The position numbers were made by a program, and so were the translations under genes. This document shows positions 1 through 10,739 of a stretch of DNA of 64,000 nt, piece after piece (within the stretch, counting starts at the first letter, position 1; every line of letters starts with the position of its first letter). The DNA lies in the NCBI GenBank assembly GCA_024220505.1, contig JAKZZE010000001.1:2914001-2978000 (forward strand). Reading direction: 5' to 3'. Origin of the DNA: Rhizopus arrhizus. Lineage: Eukaryota > Mucoromycota > Mucoromycetes > Mucorales > Rhizopodaceae. The notes under the pieces were generated by a model. That model saw nothing but the letters and a program-made list of their open reading frames with translations, was not told where the DNA came from and made no database searches.

Positions 1-600
1 AAAGAAGCAATGATAATCATGGGAGAGACTTTATAAAGACCATTTAAAACATCAAGAAAGGAACAAACACAACTTTACTAAAAAAAAAATACCATAAGAA
101 TAGAAATAGAATATATATAATGTTAAGAACTTACCTTTTAGAAAGAATGTTTTGTTTAAAAAAAAAAAGAAAAAAAAAAAGGAAAAAAAAAAGTACTTTT
201 TTTATAGCCTCATTTTACCAGTGTTACAGTTACCCACTATCGATTAAAAATAAGTCTTCTTTAATACTGTTTAACTATTGAAACATTCAGAGAGGCTATT
301 CATAAGCAGTTTAAACTTTCTCTTCTTTTTTTTTTTTTTATTTAAATGTAATATCTTTAACTCCAAAGGCTTTTTTTTCTTCGCTTTTTTTGTAGAACAA
401 ACAAAAGTATCATCTTGTTTTGTGTTCATCTTCAATTTATTTTGTACTTATGTTTTTTTTTTTTTTCTTCCATATATAATTTGTTTTAAAAAATGTCTCG
501 TCGTGCTGCCACCCCCATCAACGTTCCCAGCAATGCTCCCAAGAGAGCAAGAATTTCCATGAGCATTGCTGGATCATCATCCACCGTTGTTCCTGTTTCT

Positions 601-604
601 GCTG

Positions 605-638
<34 letters not shown>

Positions 639-832
639 TCCTGTTCCTGTTCCTGTTCCTGTTGCAAGCTTCAGTAGCTTTACAGCTCCTCGCTTGGAGA
701 GCCCTGTTGGCACTGAAGCCATCGGAGCAGCCTCTGGTCTCGCACCAGAGATAATAGCTGCTCAGATACAGCAATTACAACAATTGCTGCAGCAACAGCA
801 ACAGCAGCAGCAACAGCAGCAGCAGCAACACC
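601..832 (+). repeat. Coding microsatellites in the accessory gene exon 1
   Basis: From 601 a GCTCCT run turns into a CCTGTT run, encoding alternating Ala-Pro then Val-Pro. From about 776 a CAG/CAA run encodes about 15 Gln. The right copy has a shorter Gln/Pro tract at the same place, so these repeats differ in length between the two copies. Confidence 0.85.
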
Positions 833-1207
833 GAGCTTCAGAAGCTGAGGTCGACGCGGCCAAAAAAGAATGCAGTGTAAGTTTAGGACATATTTATTAA
901 ATTAGTAATTGTAATTTAATAACTATATTTTATACCTTTCTGTGTCATATAGAGTTATTTAGCAGAATACTACCGTGATTACGTTGTTGGTCGCAGAAGC
1001 GAATTTGACTTGGACGTTACCTTCGCCCATAAAAATAACAGAAAAGTCAAGGCATTGTTGTATGAGCAAGCCAGAAAGCACCATCGTTTTGATTTGCTCA
1101 CCACCTCACAAATAAATGCTATAATTAGGAGCAAGTATTCCTACATGATGAGCAAGGCCAAGGGGAAGACAGTTGTTTCACCAAAAACTACCTGTCGTAG
1201 CCGTATA

Positions 1208-2854
1208 CAGTGGTTGGAATAATTGTTCGGATGTTTTGCAATTTTATACGTTTTGCTTTGTATCTCTGCAGTCAGATAGGATAGAGCTACTTACAATACC
1301 TCATTAGAAAGCGACAGCTGTCACATACAACATATAAGAAGTTAAGGTTATGAGATTACTTCCATATATAGTAAGGTCAAATTGCGTCAAGCATGTGCAT
1401 TCGAACAATTTTTCCAACTCAATGCATTTTATAATGATGATATCATTGACGTTTCTGACGTCACAAATACAGCATTGCAAAATGACGTAATAATGAAATA
1501 GCGCTTTTGCTTTTAGTCAGAGCTTAAAATATATAAATAAGGCTGGATTTTGCAGTGTTTCCCTTCTATCTCGTACAGCCTATACTTCTTTATATCATGG
1601 TACACCCTTTATCTCGTAGCAAGCAAGAAAGCATCCGGTCGTTGTTGAAAAAGGGTTTGTCATACTCAGAAATCATGAAACGTGTTCCAGGAGTATCAAG
1701 GTCCACTTTGAGCAAGTACAAGAACTTGTATGCACCTAAACGTACTCGAGGTCATGCTGGTAGAAAGACTACTATAAGCTCAACAACAAAGAATTACCTG
1801 AAGAGAGAGCTTATAAATGGCTCACTTCAGACTGCAAAGAGCGTATGGTCATATTTAAACAGTATTGGTTATAAGATAGGCTATTTTGGTACAGTAAAAA
1901 TGCTTCACAGCATGGGTTTCAGTGCCCAAATTAAGAAGAAAAAGCCTCTCCTCAAAAAATCACACATGGAAGCTAGACTAAAATGGGCTAAAGCTCACAA
2001 AGATTGGACAGAAGATGACTGGAGGCGTATGGTGTTTTCTGATGAGACCAAGATTAATGTTTGGGGCTCGGATGGTTGTAAATACTTTTGGAGAAGACCT
2101 GGTGACAAATTGCAACCTCATCATCTTGACCTTACAGTCAAAGGAGGAGCTGGCAGTGTGATGCTTTGGGGTTGTATGACATGGGATGGTCCTGGATATG
2201 CCTGCACAATTGAAGACGGTACTATGAAAGCATCAGATTATGTTCATATCCTGTCAACTACACTGATGGACAGCCTGAACTACTATGGCTACAAGCAGGA
2301 GGCTATCTATTTTCAACAAGATAACGATCCTAAACACACATCGAAGCTTGCTCGTGCTTGGTTTAAAGAAAATGGGTTTAAAGAAGAGCACACCTTCAAT
2401 TGGCCAGCTCAAAGTCCTGATTTGAATCCTATAGAGCATCTCTGGCACCATTTGAAGTTGAGGTTGAGTTTATATGAAGGTAGGGCTAAAGGAGTGCATG
2501 ATCTCTGGTCTAGAATCGAGAAAGAATGGAACTCTTTTACGAAAGAGCAATGCCAAGCATATATCAAGAGCATGCCAGCTCGTTGTAGAGCAGTCATTAA
2601 AGCTAAAGGCGGTTATACACGATATTAAATAAAAGATGATTCAGTTGGAAAAATTGTTCGAATGCACATGCTTGACGCAATTTGACCTTACTATATATGG
2701 AAGTAATCTCATAACCTTAACTTCTTATATGTTGTATGTGACAGCTGTCGCTTTCTAATGAGGTATTGTAAGTAGCTCTATCCTATCTGACTGCAGAGAT
2801 ACAAAGCAAAACGTATAAAATTGCAAAACATCCGAACAATTATTCCAACCACTG
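1208..2854 (+). mobile_element. Tc1/mariner element A, complete, DD37E type
   Basis: The ends are CAGTGGTTGGAATAATTG and its reverse complement, flanked by a TA duplication (1206-1207 and 2855-2856). The terminal inverted repeats are 212 bp (1208-1419 and 2643-2854) and read as identical by eye. Each repeat has the terminal core again at its inner end, inverted (about 1395-1419 and 2643-2667). It contains one open transposase frame. Insertion into exon 2 of the CACTA accessory gene shows that it is younger than that CACTA copy. Confidence 0.92.
1597..2628 (+). CDS. Tc1/mariner transposase of element A (intact, DD37E)
   Basis: A 343-residue DDE transposase that cuts and pastes its element at TA sites. 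The N-terminal third is a helix-turn-helix, paired-like DNA-binding region (SRSKQESIRSLLKKG). The catalytic Asp residues are D149 in VFSDETKIN and D242 in FQQDNDPKHTS, and the Glu is E280 in SPDLNPIEHLW. The D242-E280 gap leaves 37 residues between them, so this is DD37E rather than the usual DD34E. The first ATG is at 1597; an upstream in-frame stretch from 1555 starts with GTG and is unlikely to be used. There are no stops or frameshifts. With identical inverted repeats, this element may still be active. The relative at 44215-45245 shares DD37E but is broken. Confidence 0.93.
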   Translation: MVHPLSRSKQESIRSLLKKGLSYSEIMKRVPGVSRSTLSKYKNLYAPKRTRGHAGRKTTISSTTKNYLKRELINGSLQTAKSVWSYLNSIGYKIGYFGTVKMLHSMGFSAQIKKKKPLLKKSHMEARLKWAKAHKDWTEDDWRRMVFSDETKINVWGSDGCKYFWRRPGDKLQPHHLDLTVKGGAGSVMLWGCMTWDGPGYACTIEDGTMKASDYVHILSTTLMDSLNYYGYKQEAIYFQQDNDPKHTSKLARAWFKENGFKEEHTFNWPAQSPDLNPIEHLWHHLKLRLSLYEGRAKGVHDLWSRIEKEWNSFTKEQCQAYIKSMPARCRAVIKAKGGYTRY

Positions 2855-5673
2855 TAAATACGGTGAGTATTTAATATTTTGAAGATTATACTATAAAATA
2901 TAGGAAATACTTACATTGATACCTTACAATAGAAACTCTCTAACAGGAGATCTGTTTATATGGCTAACCCTTCCGCGTTCGACGCCCGTTTCCCGTTCGC
3001 TGGTAAAATTCTGACTGTTGACTGGACGTCAGATGAAGAAGATGGGCCAGAGGACGAGAACGGCCGTACGTTCGTGGTCAAAAGGCCATCATTTAGAAGC
3101 AACGAAGTAAGCAAAATGTTGTTGACAAGTTTCATCTTCTAATATACCTTAATTAATCTATAGGTGGTGCAATTCCACGAAGAGTTGCAAAAACGATACA
3201 AGGAGTCGATGAAGAAAAAGGGGGCTCCACCAACTATTAGAAGAATAATAGAAAACGTTGAGGTGGAGTTCCCCGACAAACTTGATGATGCCGATTTTCC
3301 TTCCTGGGCTTTTTCTTCTTCTGCTCTTGGTTTTCCAACCTCTGTTTCTGCTTCTTCCTCTTTTGCGACTTCCAGTTCAATGCAGTAGGCATTCTTCCCC
3401 TTTTTTTTTTCTTGGTTTGTTGTTTCTTCACAAATTGAATAAAATTTTTTAAAAAAAAGTCTATTGAATGATTCTTTAGTAAAATATATAATAAAACAAT
3501 AATAATAATAATAATAATAATAAATGAATGAATGAACGCTTCGACATAGTTTTTACATATAGATCCGTCTTGGGAGAGAAAGTGTAAGAATATGATTATC
3601 TAAATATGACTTCACTGCTACTGGATTGTGAATTTTGTGAACAGGAAGTATATTTTGTTGTGAGACTGGGTCAAACTGGTTTTTCCACACTTGAATGCCA
3701 GTATCATCAAAGGAGGGAAAGTGATGGGTCGCATGGCTGTACCAATTGACAAATGCAAAGTAATGAGTGTAGTTGTTAAATGAATGTGTAAAGAGATAAG
3801 AAATTTGACCAATGCGTATTTCGTTGTTGATAATAGCTTGGATAATGCAGGAGGATGAAGAAGTTGAAGTATTTTTTGATGATGTATATTTTTGTCCAAG
3901 CAAGTTTATATTTTTAAATGAATGAATAATATTGCTGATAAACGTGCCAGGGATGAGTGCATAGGTATAGGTGTAGTAATTAATTAATGATTCATAGTGT
4001 TCTGGGCATATAAGTTGAGTTCGATTGTCGAAATTTAAAGGAAAGGATGTGGGTGGCAGAGGCTCACTACCAGTTATTGTTGAATTGAATAAGCTAGGTC
4101 CGTCTATGAAACGAGAGTAATCAAATGGCGTTAAACCACTCTCGTCATTCGTAACCTCACCTATCTCTTCTATAAATTTAATTAGTAGGAGTATGTCTTC
4201 GTTTGTTGAATTTATAAAGGAATGTAAAGAATATACTAGATCTTGTGTGTGAACATTTTGAATAAACATAGTAGCATAAGTGGTTCAAATCCAGTCTTAA
4301 AATTGATGTTGATATGTTTCATATCGCCATTGAGACGTTCAAAGCCATAAAGCCAAAAAGAGTATGAGGGACCAAAGTCCAGGAAGCTTTCTTTTAAATG
4401 AAGATGCATATGCATATTTGGGGTGGGCATAGATTCACCATACAGCTCGACACAGGTCTTGCCAAAGTTTTTCATCAATAGATGTGCGGTATCTATGTCT
4501 TCTACTGTGATGGAAGGGCCAGTGACCAGCTTCACAGCATCGACATACCGCAACCAGTTTGTAAAATGTTCACCTGCCAGTTTTTGTTTGAGCAGGAAAG
4601 GTGACAGCACAACAACCCAGGTTCTCCACTCATCTGATTTCATATTAGCAAAAGCACCAGAGATTTTTCCTATTTTTTTTAAAAAAAAAGAAAAAAAAAT
4701 AAGTATTTTGTTCCACCATGAAATAAAGCTTTATTCCATGTATATATAAACACGATCAAGCAGTATTACATACCTTCAGATAGCTTAGCGTATTGCTGAG
4801 GAATGCTGATAGTAGTCGACTCTGTTGCCATTGCTGGAAAATCAGTAGAAACAAGCAAGCCAAAATCCTGCCAGACTTCAATCATTTTCTTAGGTGTTCC
4901 AAGAAATAAGTTATGCATTGGATCGACAGTTACATATCTCACCACATCAAAGTAAGGAAGTCGATGTACTTCACTCCACTTTGTACCAGAACTTGCCTGT
5001 TTTTCTTCTTGTTGTGCCTTGTGCGTAGCAGTCAACCAGTCATACGCATCAAATCTTTGCTGTTCCCACGTTCTTTGCACCCAGTTTTCATCGTTGAAAT
5101 CAGAAAAGTTTGGTTTTGAAGACCTGGTACCAGTTGATAGACGGCCAAAAGCAGTTGAGCACTTGTTACATGCTTTAGTAGCCATGGCGCCCATGTATCC
5201 AGCTACTTTTCTTGCTGCAGGCATATCACAATTGATGGACATCAATGCCACACGAACTAGTTCTCCGTTAGGATTTTCGTAAGTGGGCATTATAACACCA
5301 TTGTACAGTACAAGCAATTCATCTACCAATGGCTTCAAGAAGTTTTGGATTTGATCATCATTGGGCTCATGTGGTCCAGGAATAACACCTGCCAAAACGA
5401 TGTTGGAAAACTTCATACGTGTATTTCTTGGCAGATTGTTGATTGCAAGGTAAATGGCACCACTAGGATGCTTCATGTTGTCACTTGGCTGGAACCAATC
5501 CACATTCAAGGATACCATCAATGATCTTGGTTGACTGGTAAAAATTTGCCCGTTTGAATCCACAAGCTGATTCCAAACTCTGCCATCGTATATGTCGAAC
5601 ATAACATCTTCATCAACTGATCTTCTTCTCCATTGCTCAATTTGTTGTTCAAAACTGGGTCGCATAAAGAACT

Positions 5674-5680
5674 TTTTAAA
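5674..5680 (-). other. Possible -1 slippery heptamer T TTA AAA in the Tnp2 gene
   Basis: In the upstream reading frame the codons are ACT TTA AAA AGT. Slipping back one base at T TTA AAA continues into the frame encoding the rest of Tnp2. It fits the X XXY YYZ rule, but a plain one-base loss in an A run explains it equally well. Confidence 0.3.
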
Positions 5681-6265
5681 GTCTCAGTAATTGAGTTGTA
5701 GGGATACTCAAGCACTGGCTTTAAACTGCTGCCTGCAAAAAGAGCATTTCCACATGGTTGTGCTTGTCGATAAGGGTTGTGAGGGAAGCGTACATAGCCA
5801 CAGGAGCGAGAATGCAAGCTTCCAGAAGTGTAAACGCTTCGACAAGCAGAGCAAACAAGAAAACGGGACAAACCATTGCTGGCAGTGGAATAATTGACCA
5901 TAGTACGGGCAGTAGAGATCTTTGTAGGAATCTCCATACCATGGCCAAGAGAACGGACAAAGAAGGAAAGAAAGGCCAACAAGTCTTCACCGGCTTTCAC
6001 CGAGAGGTGCTTTGCTTGAAAAAGCACAATGAACAACAGCAAGAGGTGACGAAGCTGTTCTTCATTACTCATTCCTTCCTCTTCGTCAATATTCATTCCG
6101 TCTAACAAGTTGCAAAATACATTTCAATAAATAAAACCTTTCTTATATTAAATACTTTGCTGATTAAAAATATACCTTCAGTTACTGGTTCAGGAATGGC
6201 TGATGAGTATTCGACAGTTTCCTCCCCGTTGTCGTTAGCTTCAGATACTCTTCTCGATTCTATTT

Positions 6266-6266
6266 T

Positions 6267-6310
<44 letters not shown>
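6266..6310. repeat. Poly(T) run of about 45 bases
   Basis: An uninterrupted T run inside intron 1 of the Tnp2 gene. The length in the assembly is probably uncertain. Confidence 0.85.
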
Positions 6311-6311
<1 letters not shown>

Positions 6312-6918
6312 AAAATTAGCACGTTTGGATTTCTATTGAAAAATAAAACAAAAAAACCTCTATTTCTAACTCTGTCGATAAGTTCATGACCTCTTACAGT
6401 TCTCTTTGCAAGCATTCTGAATCCATTGGGATGGTTGCTGCATTCAGAACAGGTACAAATAATTTTGGTGGTGTTGAAGTTGTTCATGTTTATATTTTTT
6501 AAATTTGGAAATAGCAAAGAAAATTGGTAGAAAGAGAAAATATGCCTGATAAAAAAAAACATGTTAAATTTAAAAAACAAAGTCGGTGCTTAAAGTAACG
6601 TTTTTTTTTTCCCTCGTTTTGTTTCATGGAATACTCTAGATGCCAAAGGCATAAGAAAAAAGGAAAGCTCAAGCACTGGTCAAATGTAAGTTTATTAAAA
6701 AAAATAACAACCAAGTCTAATGTCGATTTCTTTTTTTTTTTTTTTTTTTTTTTACAGTAGGAATTCCTAATGGGACACATTCGGATGATGAACATTAACC
6801 TCATGAGAGAAGCTGTTCTTTCCAACATGACAAAGCTATAAGAATATCAAACTTTTATTACTGCTTGCTGCTGAAAATTCCTCTTTGGTAACGGAAGTTG
6901 GCAATGTTAACATCTCTA

Positions 6919-6975
6919 ATGGCTAATGGCTGATGGCTAATGGCTAATGGCTAATGGCCTAATGGCCTAATGGCA
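6919..6975. repeat. Subterminal TGGCTAA heptamer array of the left CACTA element
   Basis: About eight imperfect copies of TGGCTAA/TGGCCTAA. The right element has only three units at the mirrored place (8660-8686). Subterminal repeats are known in CACTA elements as binding sites for the accessory protein; that role here is an inference. Confidence 0.7.
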
Positions 6976-7809
6976 AATTACACCCATGTGTAAACATGAG
7001 GTAAGTAATGAACCAGTGTAAGCTTAAAAACATATATTCTCTTGTATTATTTGTCATAAAAAATAATAAAGCCATCTATTTACTTGAAAAACAAAAACGC
7101 TGTACTTGTATGTGTTAATTATAACAAAATGTGAGCAAAGCTTCTTTATTTTTTTATTCTTTTTAGAATATACAAGTATTCTTTTGTTATAACATAAAAG
7201 CATTTGCATTTCTATAAAGTATATTTGCTCTAGATTATTGTTTTCATTTGAATAAGGAACCTTTTATTGCTATATTCTTTTTTTTTTTCGCTGTCTTTTT
7301 TTTTTAACTGTGTCTTTTTTTTTAACTTTGTCTTTTTTTTTTACTTTTAATCTTTCAGCTTCTTTTTTTTTTTTTTACTAAACGCAACTATTTTGTTACG
7401 TTCTGTTACACATTTCCAATGAGCTTAGCTAAAGATCACAGATTGCCTTCCTAATATGTATTCTTCTGTACAAAATAATCGCACGGTGCTTTTGATTTCC
7501 GCATTTTGCCCTCAAAAATAAAAAAAAGAAAATATCGGTCTTTAAACAATGGAGAGAAATACGCTTTCCAAAAAAAGATCGTTTGTAAAAAAAGACATTT
7601 CTTTAAAAACATGAATAACTCCATGAATATTTACCCTACAAATAAAATAATAACATCGTTAAATTTCTTTATTTTTTTCGCATCTAAATCTTTTTTCAAA
7701 ATTCGAAAATGATCAATACAGCAAGATTTAATTTTTTTCACGAAAAAAAGTAACAATTTGTTACCCAAACGAAGAGCAATCTTGCGCAATCCGGTACCTA
7801 ATTGGAACG

Positions 7810-7838
7810 ATTATTTGCAGTGAAACACTGCAAATAAT
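7810..7838. repeat. Junction hairpin where two CACTA termini abut
   Basis: ATTATTTGCAGTG-AAA-CACTGCAAATAAT: a perfect 13-bp inverted repeat with a 3-base spacer. It is the right terminus of the left element, a 3-bp spacer at 7823-7825, and the left terminus of the right element. Three bp is the usual CACTA target duplication length. Confidence 0.85.
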
Positions 7839-9127
7839 TGGTGATTTTCAGCGTTCTCAGTCATTGACAATCATTGCTAACATCAAAAAATCAACGATTT
7901 GAATACCTTTGAGTAAACGAAAAAAATTAAAATACTCTGTATTGCACCTTTTTGAATTTTGAAAGAAGATTTAGATGCGAAAAAAATAAAGAAATTTAAC
8001 AATCTTATTAATTTTTTTGTAGGGTAAATATTCATAGAGTTATTCATGCTTTAAAAAAGTGTCTTTTTTTTTTTCAAATAGTCTTTTTTGGAAAGCCTGT
8101 TCTCCTCTATCGTTGAAAGACCGATATTTTCTTTTTTTTCTTTTTGAGGGCAAAATGCGGATATCAAAAGCACTCTGCGATTATTTTGATCAGAAAAATA
8201 CATAATAGGAAGGCAGTCTGTGATTTTTAGCTTAGTTCATTAGAAACATGTAACAGAACGTAACAAAATAGTTGCGTTTAGTAAAAAAAAGAAAATAAAA
8301 AAAAAGACAAAGTTAAAAAAAAGACCTAGTGAAAAAAAAAAAAAAAGAGAGCATAGCAATAAAAAGTTCCTTATTCAAATGAAAATAATAATCTAACAGT
8401 AAACATGTTTTATAAAAATGCAAATGCTTTTATGTTATAACAAAAGAATACTTGTATATTCTAAAAAGAATAAAAAATAAAGAAGCTTTGATAACATCTT
8501 ATTACAAGGCAGTTATAATTGACAGATACAAGCACAGCGTTTTTGTTTTTTAAGTAAATAGATTGCTTTATTATTTTTTATGACAAATAATATAAAAGAA
8601 TATATGTTTTTAAGCTTATACTGGTTCATTACTTACTTTATGTTTGCACATTGGTGTAATTTGCCATTAGCCATTAGCCATTAGAGATGTCAACATTACC
8701 AACTTTATCAAAAACAGCTTTTTAACAACAAGCAACAATAAAAGTTTGATATTCTTATAGCTTTATCGTGTTAAAAAGAACAACTTTGCTCATGAGGTTC
8801 ATGTTCGTCATCCGAATGTGACCCATTAGGAATTCCTAATGGAAAAAAAAAAAGAAACTGACATTAGACTTGGTTATTACCTTTTTTTTATAAACTTACA
8901 TATGACCAATACTTGAGCTTTCTTTTTTATCTTTCGTATCTTCAATGTTAAATATGTTCTCTGAAACAAAACAAGGGAAAAAAAAAATTTCTTTAGAACA
9001 CGTAAAACTGTTACTGTTTAAGAACCGACATCCAAATTTAGTATATTTGCTTTAGTTTTTTTTGATCATGCATTTTTTTCTATCTTATTCCTCTACTAAA
9101 TCCTGAATATTTTTTTTTTTTTGAAAT

Positions 9128-9287
9128 GAACGCTACTACTGGCATCCAAGTGTGGAAGAATCAATTTGATCCAGTTACAAGCAACAATATACTTACAATT
9201 TACATGATTTTCAACCCTGTTGCTATATGTCCATATGTTGATAATCACCTTCTTACTCTCGCTCTGCCAAGAAGAATTTATATGTAA
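9128..9287 (+). pseudogene. Tnp2 3' remnant in the right CACTA element
   Basis: About 50 codons matching the C terminus of the left Tnp2: GIQVWKNQFDP at the start and LPRRIYM just before the stop, as in the left copy. Everything upstream is missing; a poly(T) run precedes it at 9109-9121. It is the clearest evidence that the two elements share ancestry and that the right one lost its transposase by internal deletion. Confidence 0.85.
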
Positions 9288-9418
9288 CAACTATGCTAAA
9301 TTATTCAAACATTCTTTTATTATTATTATTATTTATTTTACTAAAGAATCATTCAATAGACTATTATTGTTATTTTTTTTGAAATTTTTATTCAATTTGT
9401 ACAGACAACAAAAGAGGC

Positions 9419-9447
9419 AGCAAAAAAAAAAAAAAAAAAAAAAAAAA
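9419..9447. repeat. Poly(A) run between the convergent genes
   Basis: A run of about 27 A in the short gap between the Tnp2 remnant and the accessory gene stop. Confidence 0.7.
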
Positions 9448-9480
9448 GAGAGGGGGAAAGAGAAAAGAGAAAGTAAACGC

Positions 9481-10728
9481 TTACTGCATAGGATTAGCAG
9501 CAGCAGAAGAGGAAAAGCCAAGGCCAGGAGAAGAAAAGGCCCAAGAGGGATAATCCTCATGGTCAAGGTTTGTGGGGAACTCCTTGTCGAAGTAGTCCAC
9601 CACCCTTCTTGTTCTATTGATAGTGCCTTTTTTCGACAAGGAATCTCTCCATGCTTTTTGAAGAGAAGCATGGAATTCGTCCACCTGTAGATTAATTAAA
9701 GGTATATTAGAAAATAAATACTATAACAAAAATACTACTTACTGCTTTACTTCGAAAGAGTGGTCTTTTTACCACAAACACAGGACCATGTTCATCCTCA
9801 GGGCCATCTTCTTCCTCTGAGGTCCAATCGGCTATCAGAAGCTTTTTTCCAAAAGGAAAACGAGCTTCAAATTCCTCTGGGGCTGCATTGTAAGCATTTC
9901 GCCTCATGGCGAGCTTCTAATGTAAAGAAGTAATGTAAGTACTTCAAACACTATATATTTCAATTTTCCAATATTAATTACTTACTGCATGCACACGACT
10001 ACGACGCGTTGATTCTTCTGACGTAGCCGTCAGCCCCTTACTTTCTCTCACCATGTAGTTGAATTTGTTTCTGACCATGCTGCGCATGTCAGAAACAGTA
10101 ATGCCAGCAGAAAATGGCTCCTTCTTGGCAGCTGCTACAAGCAAATCTCTGACCTTTGCGTTTTGCTTGTAGCGCAAGACCTCCTTCAGGTCAAAGGTGA
10201 TACCCCGAGGGACCAGATGCTCTTTGTAGTACTTCAATATGAAAGCCTATATTTCAAAAAGGGTAAAACAAAAATTTAGTTATTATTTTGCACATGCTAA
10301 TTTAGCTTTTAAATTCAAATTACACTTGTCGAGGCCTTATTCTCTTTGACCTCAGAAGGTTGCTGCTGTGGAGGCTGCTGTGGAGGCTGCTGCTGCTGTT
10401 GCTGCCCTTGTTGCTGTTGTTGCAGCAATTGCGTTAACTGCTCAATCTTCAGCTCCTGCCGACGTTGATTCTCCTCCTGTCGGCGTTGAATCTGCTCCTG
10501 CTGCTGCATCTGAGCAAAGATGGCCTCAAGGGTTTGGCCATTTGCAGAAGAGCCAACTGCGCCTTGCAGGCGAGAAGGCTCAAAGCTGTCAAAAGACGCA
10601 ACAGCAGTGGGAGCAGGAGAAGAGGACGGGACAACAGTGGATGATGATCCAGTAATGCTTGAAGATATTCTTGCCCTTTTAGGGGCATTACTGGGAACGT
10701 TGATGGGGGTGGCAGCACGACGAGACAT
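9481..10728 (-). CDS. CACTA accessory protein, intact right copy (unknown function)
   Basis: Exons 10728-10324, 10246-9986, 9916-9743 and 9684-9481 join in frame through GT..AG introns of 58-77 nt and give 347 residues. The start MSRRAATPINVPSNAPKRAR is shared with the left copy. Residues 1-135 are low-complexity with Gln/Pro tracts and a short charged coiled stretch (QIQRRQEENQRRQE). Residues 136-222 are basic (VRNKFNYMVRESKG). Residues 223-280 carry an acidic block (WTSEEEDGPEDEHG) followed by FVVKRPLFRS; the tail is Ser-rich. The gene keeps its frame and exact length although the copies differ at many residues, so it was probably under selection as part of the element. By position it resembles the DNA-binding TnpA of plant CACTA elements; no known domain was recognised. 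Confidence 0.75.
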
Positions 10729-10739
10729 TTTTTAAAACA

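Larger units (their letters stand above)
493..3388 (+). pseudogene. CACTA accessory gene, left copy, split by a Tc1 insertion
   Basis: Four exons are inferred: 493-876, 953-1207 continued at 2857-2862, 2933-3106 and 3164-3388, giving 347 codons once the Tc1 insertion is ignored. Exon 1 starts MSRRAATPIN and holds an Ala-Pro/Val-Pro repeat and a Gln tract. Exon 2 is basic and Tyr-rich (RSKYSYMMSKAKG) and is cut by the Tc1 element. Exon 3 carries WTSDEEDGPEDENG and exon 4 ends in a Ser-rich tail. The exon joins agree with the intact right copy at 9481-10728, which has the same length and exon order. Its position matches the TnpA-like gene of other CACTA elements, but I recognise no domain, so the function is unknown. 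Confidence 0.65.
3553..6487 (-). pseudogene. Tnp2-like CACTA transposase, left copy, two frame breaks
   Basis: Four exons are inferred on the minus strand: 6487-6358, 6259-6176, 6101-4774 and 4669-3553. Exon 1 encodes a Cys-rich N terminus (CTCSECSNHPNG) typical of Tnp2 proteins. Exon 3 has MVSLNVDWFQPSD, CNKCSTAFGRL and YVTVDPMHNLFLGT; exon 4 has HLKESFLDFGPSYSFWLYGF, all hallmark Tnp2 blocks. The frame breaks near 5674-5680 (five A where six would keep frame) and near 4265. The gene converges on the accessory gene with about 165 bp between stop codons. The 45-T run at 6266-6310 falls in intron 1. Either this copy is dead or the first break is recoded by -1 frameshifting (see findings). Confidence 0.8.
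1..7822 (+). mobile_element. Left CACTA/EnSpm-type element (right part; left end lies outside the window)
   Basis: The right terminus is at 7822, ending ATTATTTGCAGTG, the reverse complement of a CACTG-type CACTA terminus. The element carries an accessory gene reading inward (493-3388) and a Tnp2-family transposase gene reading toward it (6487-3553). A second element in the opposite orientation starts at 7826 and mirrors it: position 1 corresponds to about 11230, so roughly 1 kb of this copy should lie left of the window. It has been hit by a Tc1 element at 1208-2854. Assignment to CACTA rests on the Tnp2 protein, the CACTG ends and a two-gene layout like that of plant EnSpm. Confidence 0.75.
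6840..8765. repeat. Inner part of the inverted repeat formed by the two CACTA elements
   Basis: The two Tnp2-side flanks are inverted copies of each other: 7381-7720 mirrors about 7960-8280, and 6845-6970 mirrors about 8655-8760. Identity is partial with many poly(A)/poly(T) length differences. Apart from the Tnp2 5' exons (6108-6487) it is non-coding; the short frame at 7506-7712 is an AT-rich chance frame. Confidence 0.8.

Noticed and set aside
278..562. 94-codon frame upstream of the left accessory gene
   Set aside because: Built from T-rich runs (Phe-rich translation) and overlaps the real start at 493 in another frame.
566..754. Leu-rich frame over the CCTGTT repeat
   Set aside because: Frame shadow of the coding microsatellite in exon 1.
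6260..6580. Frame with poly-Lys tail on the minus strand
   Set aside because: Runs through the poly(T) tract; the genuine coding part is Tnp2 exon 1 (6487-6358).
6919..6975. Possible CRISPR or direct-repeat array
   Set aside because: Seven-base units without spacers; it is a subterminal transposon repeat.
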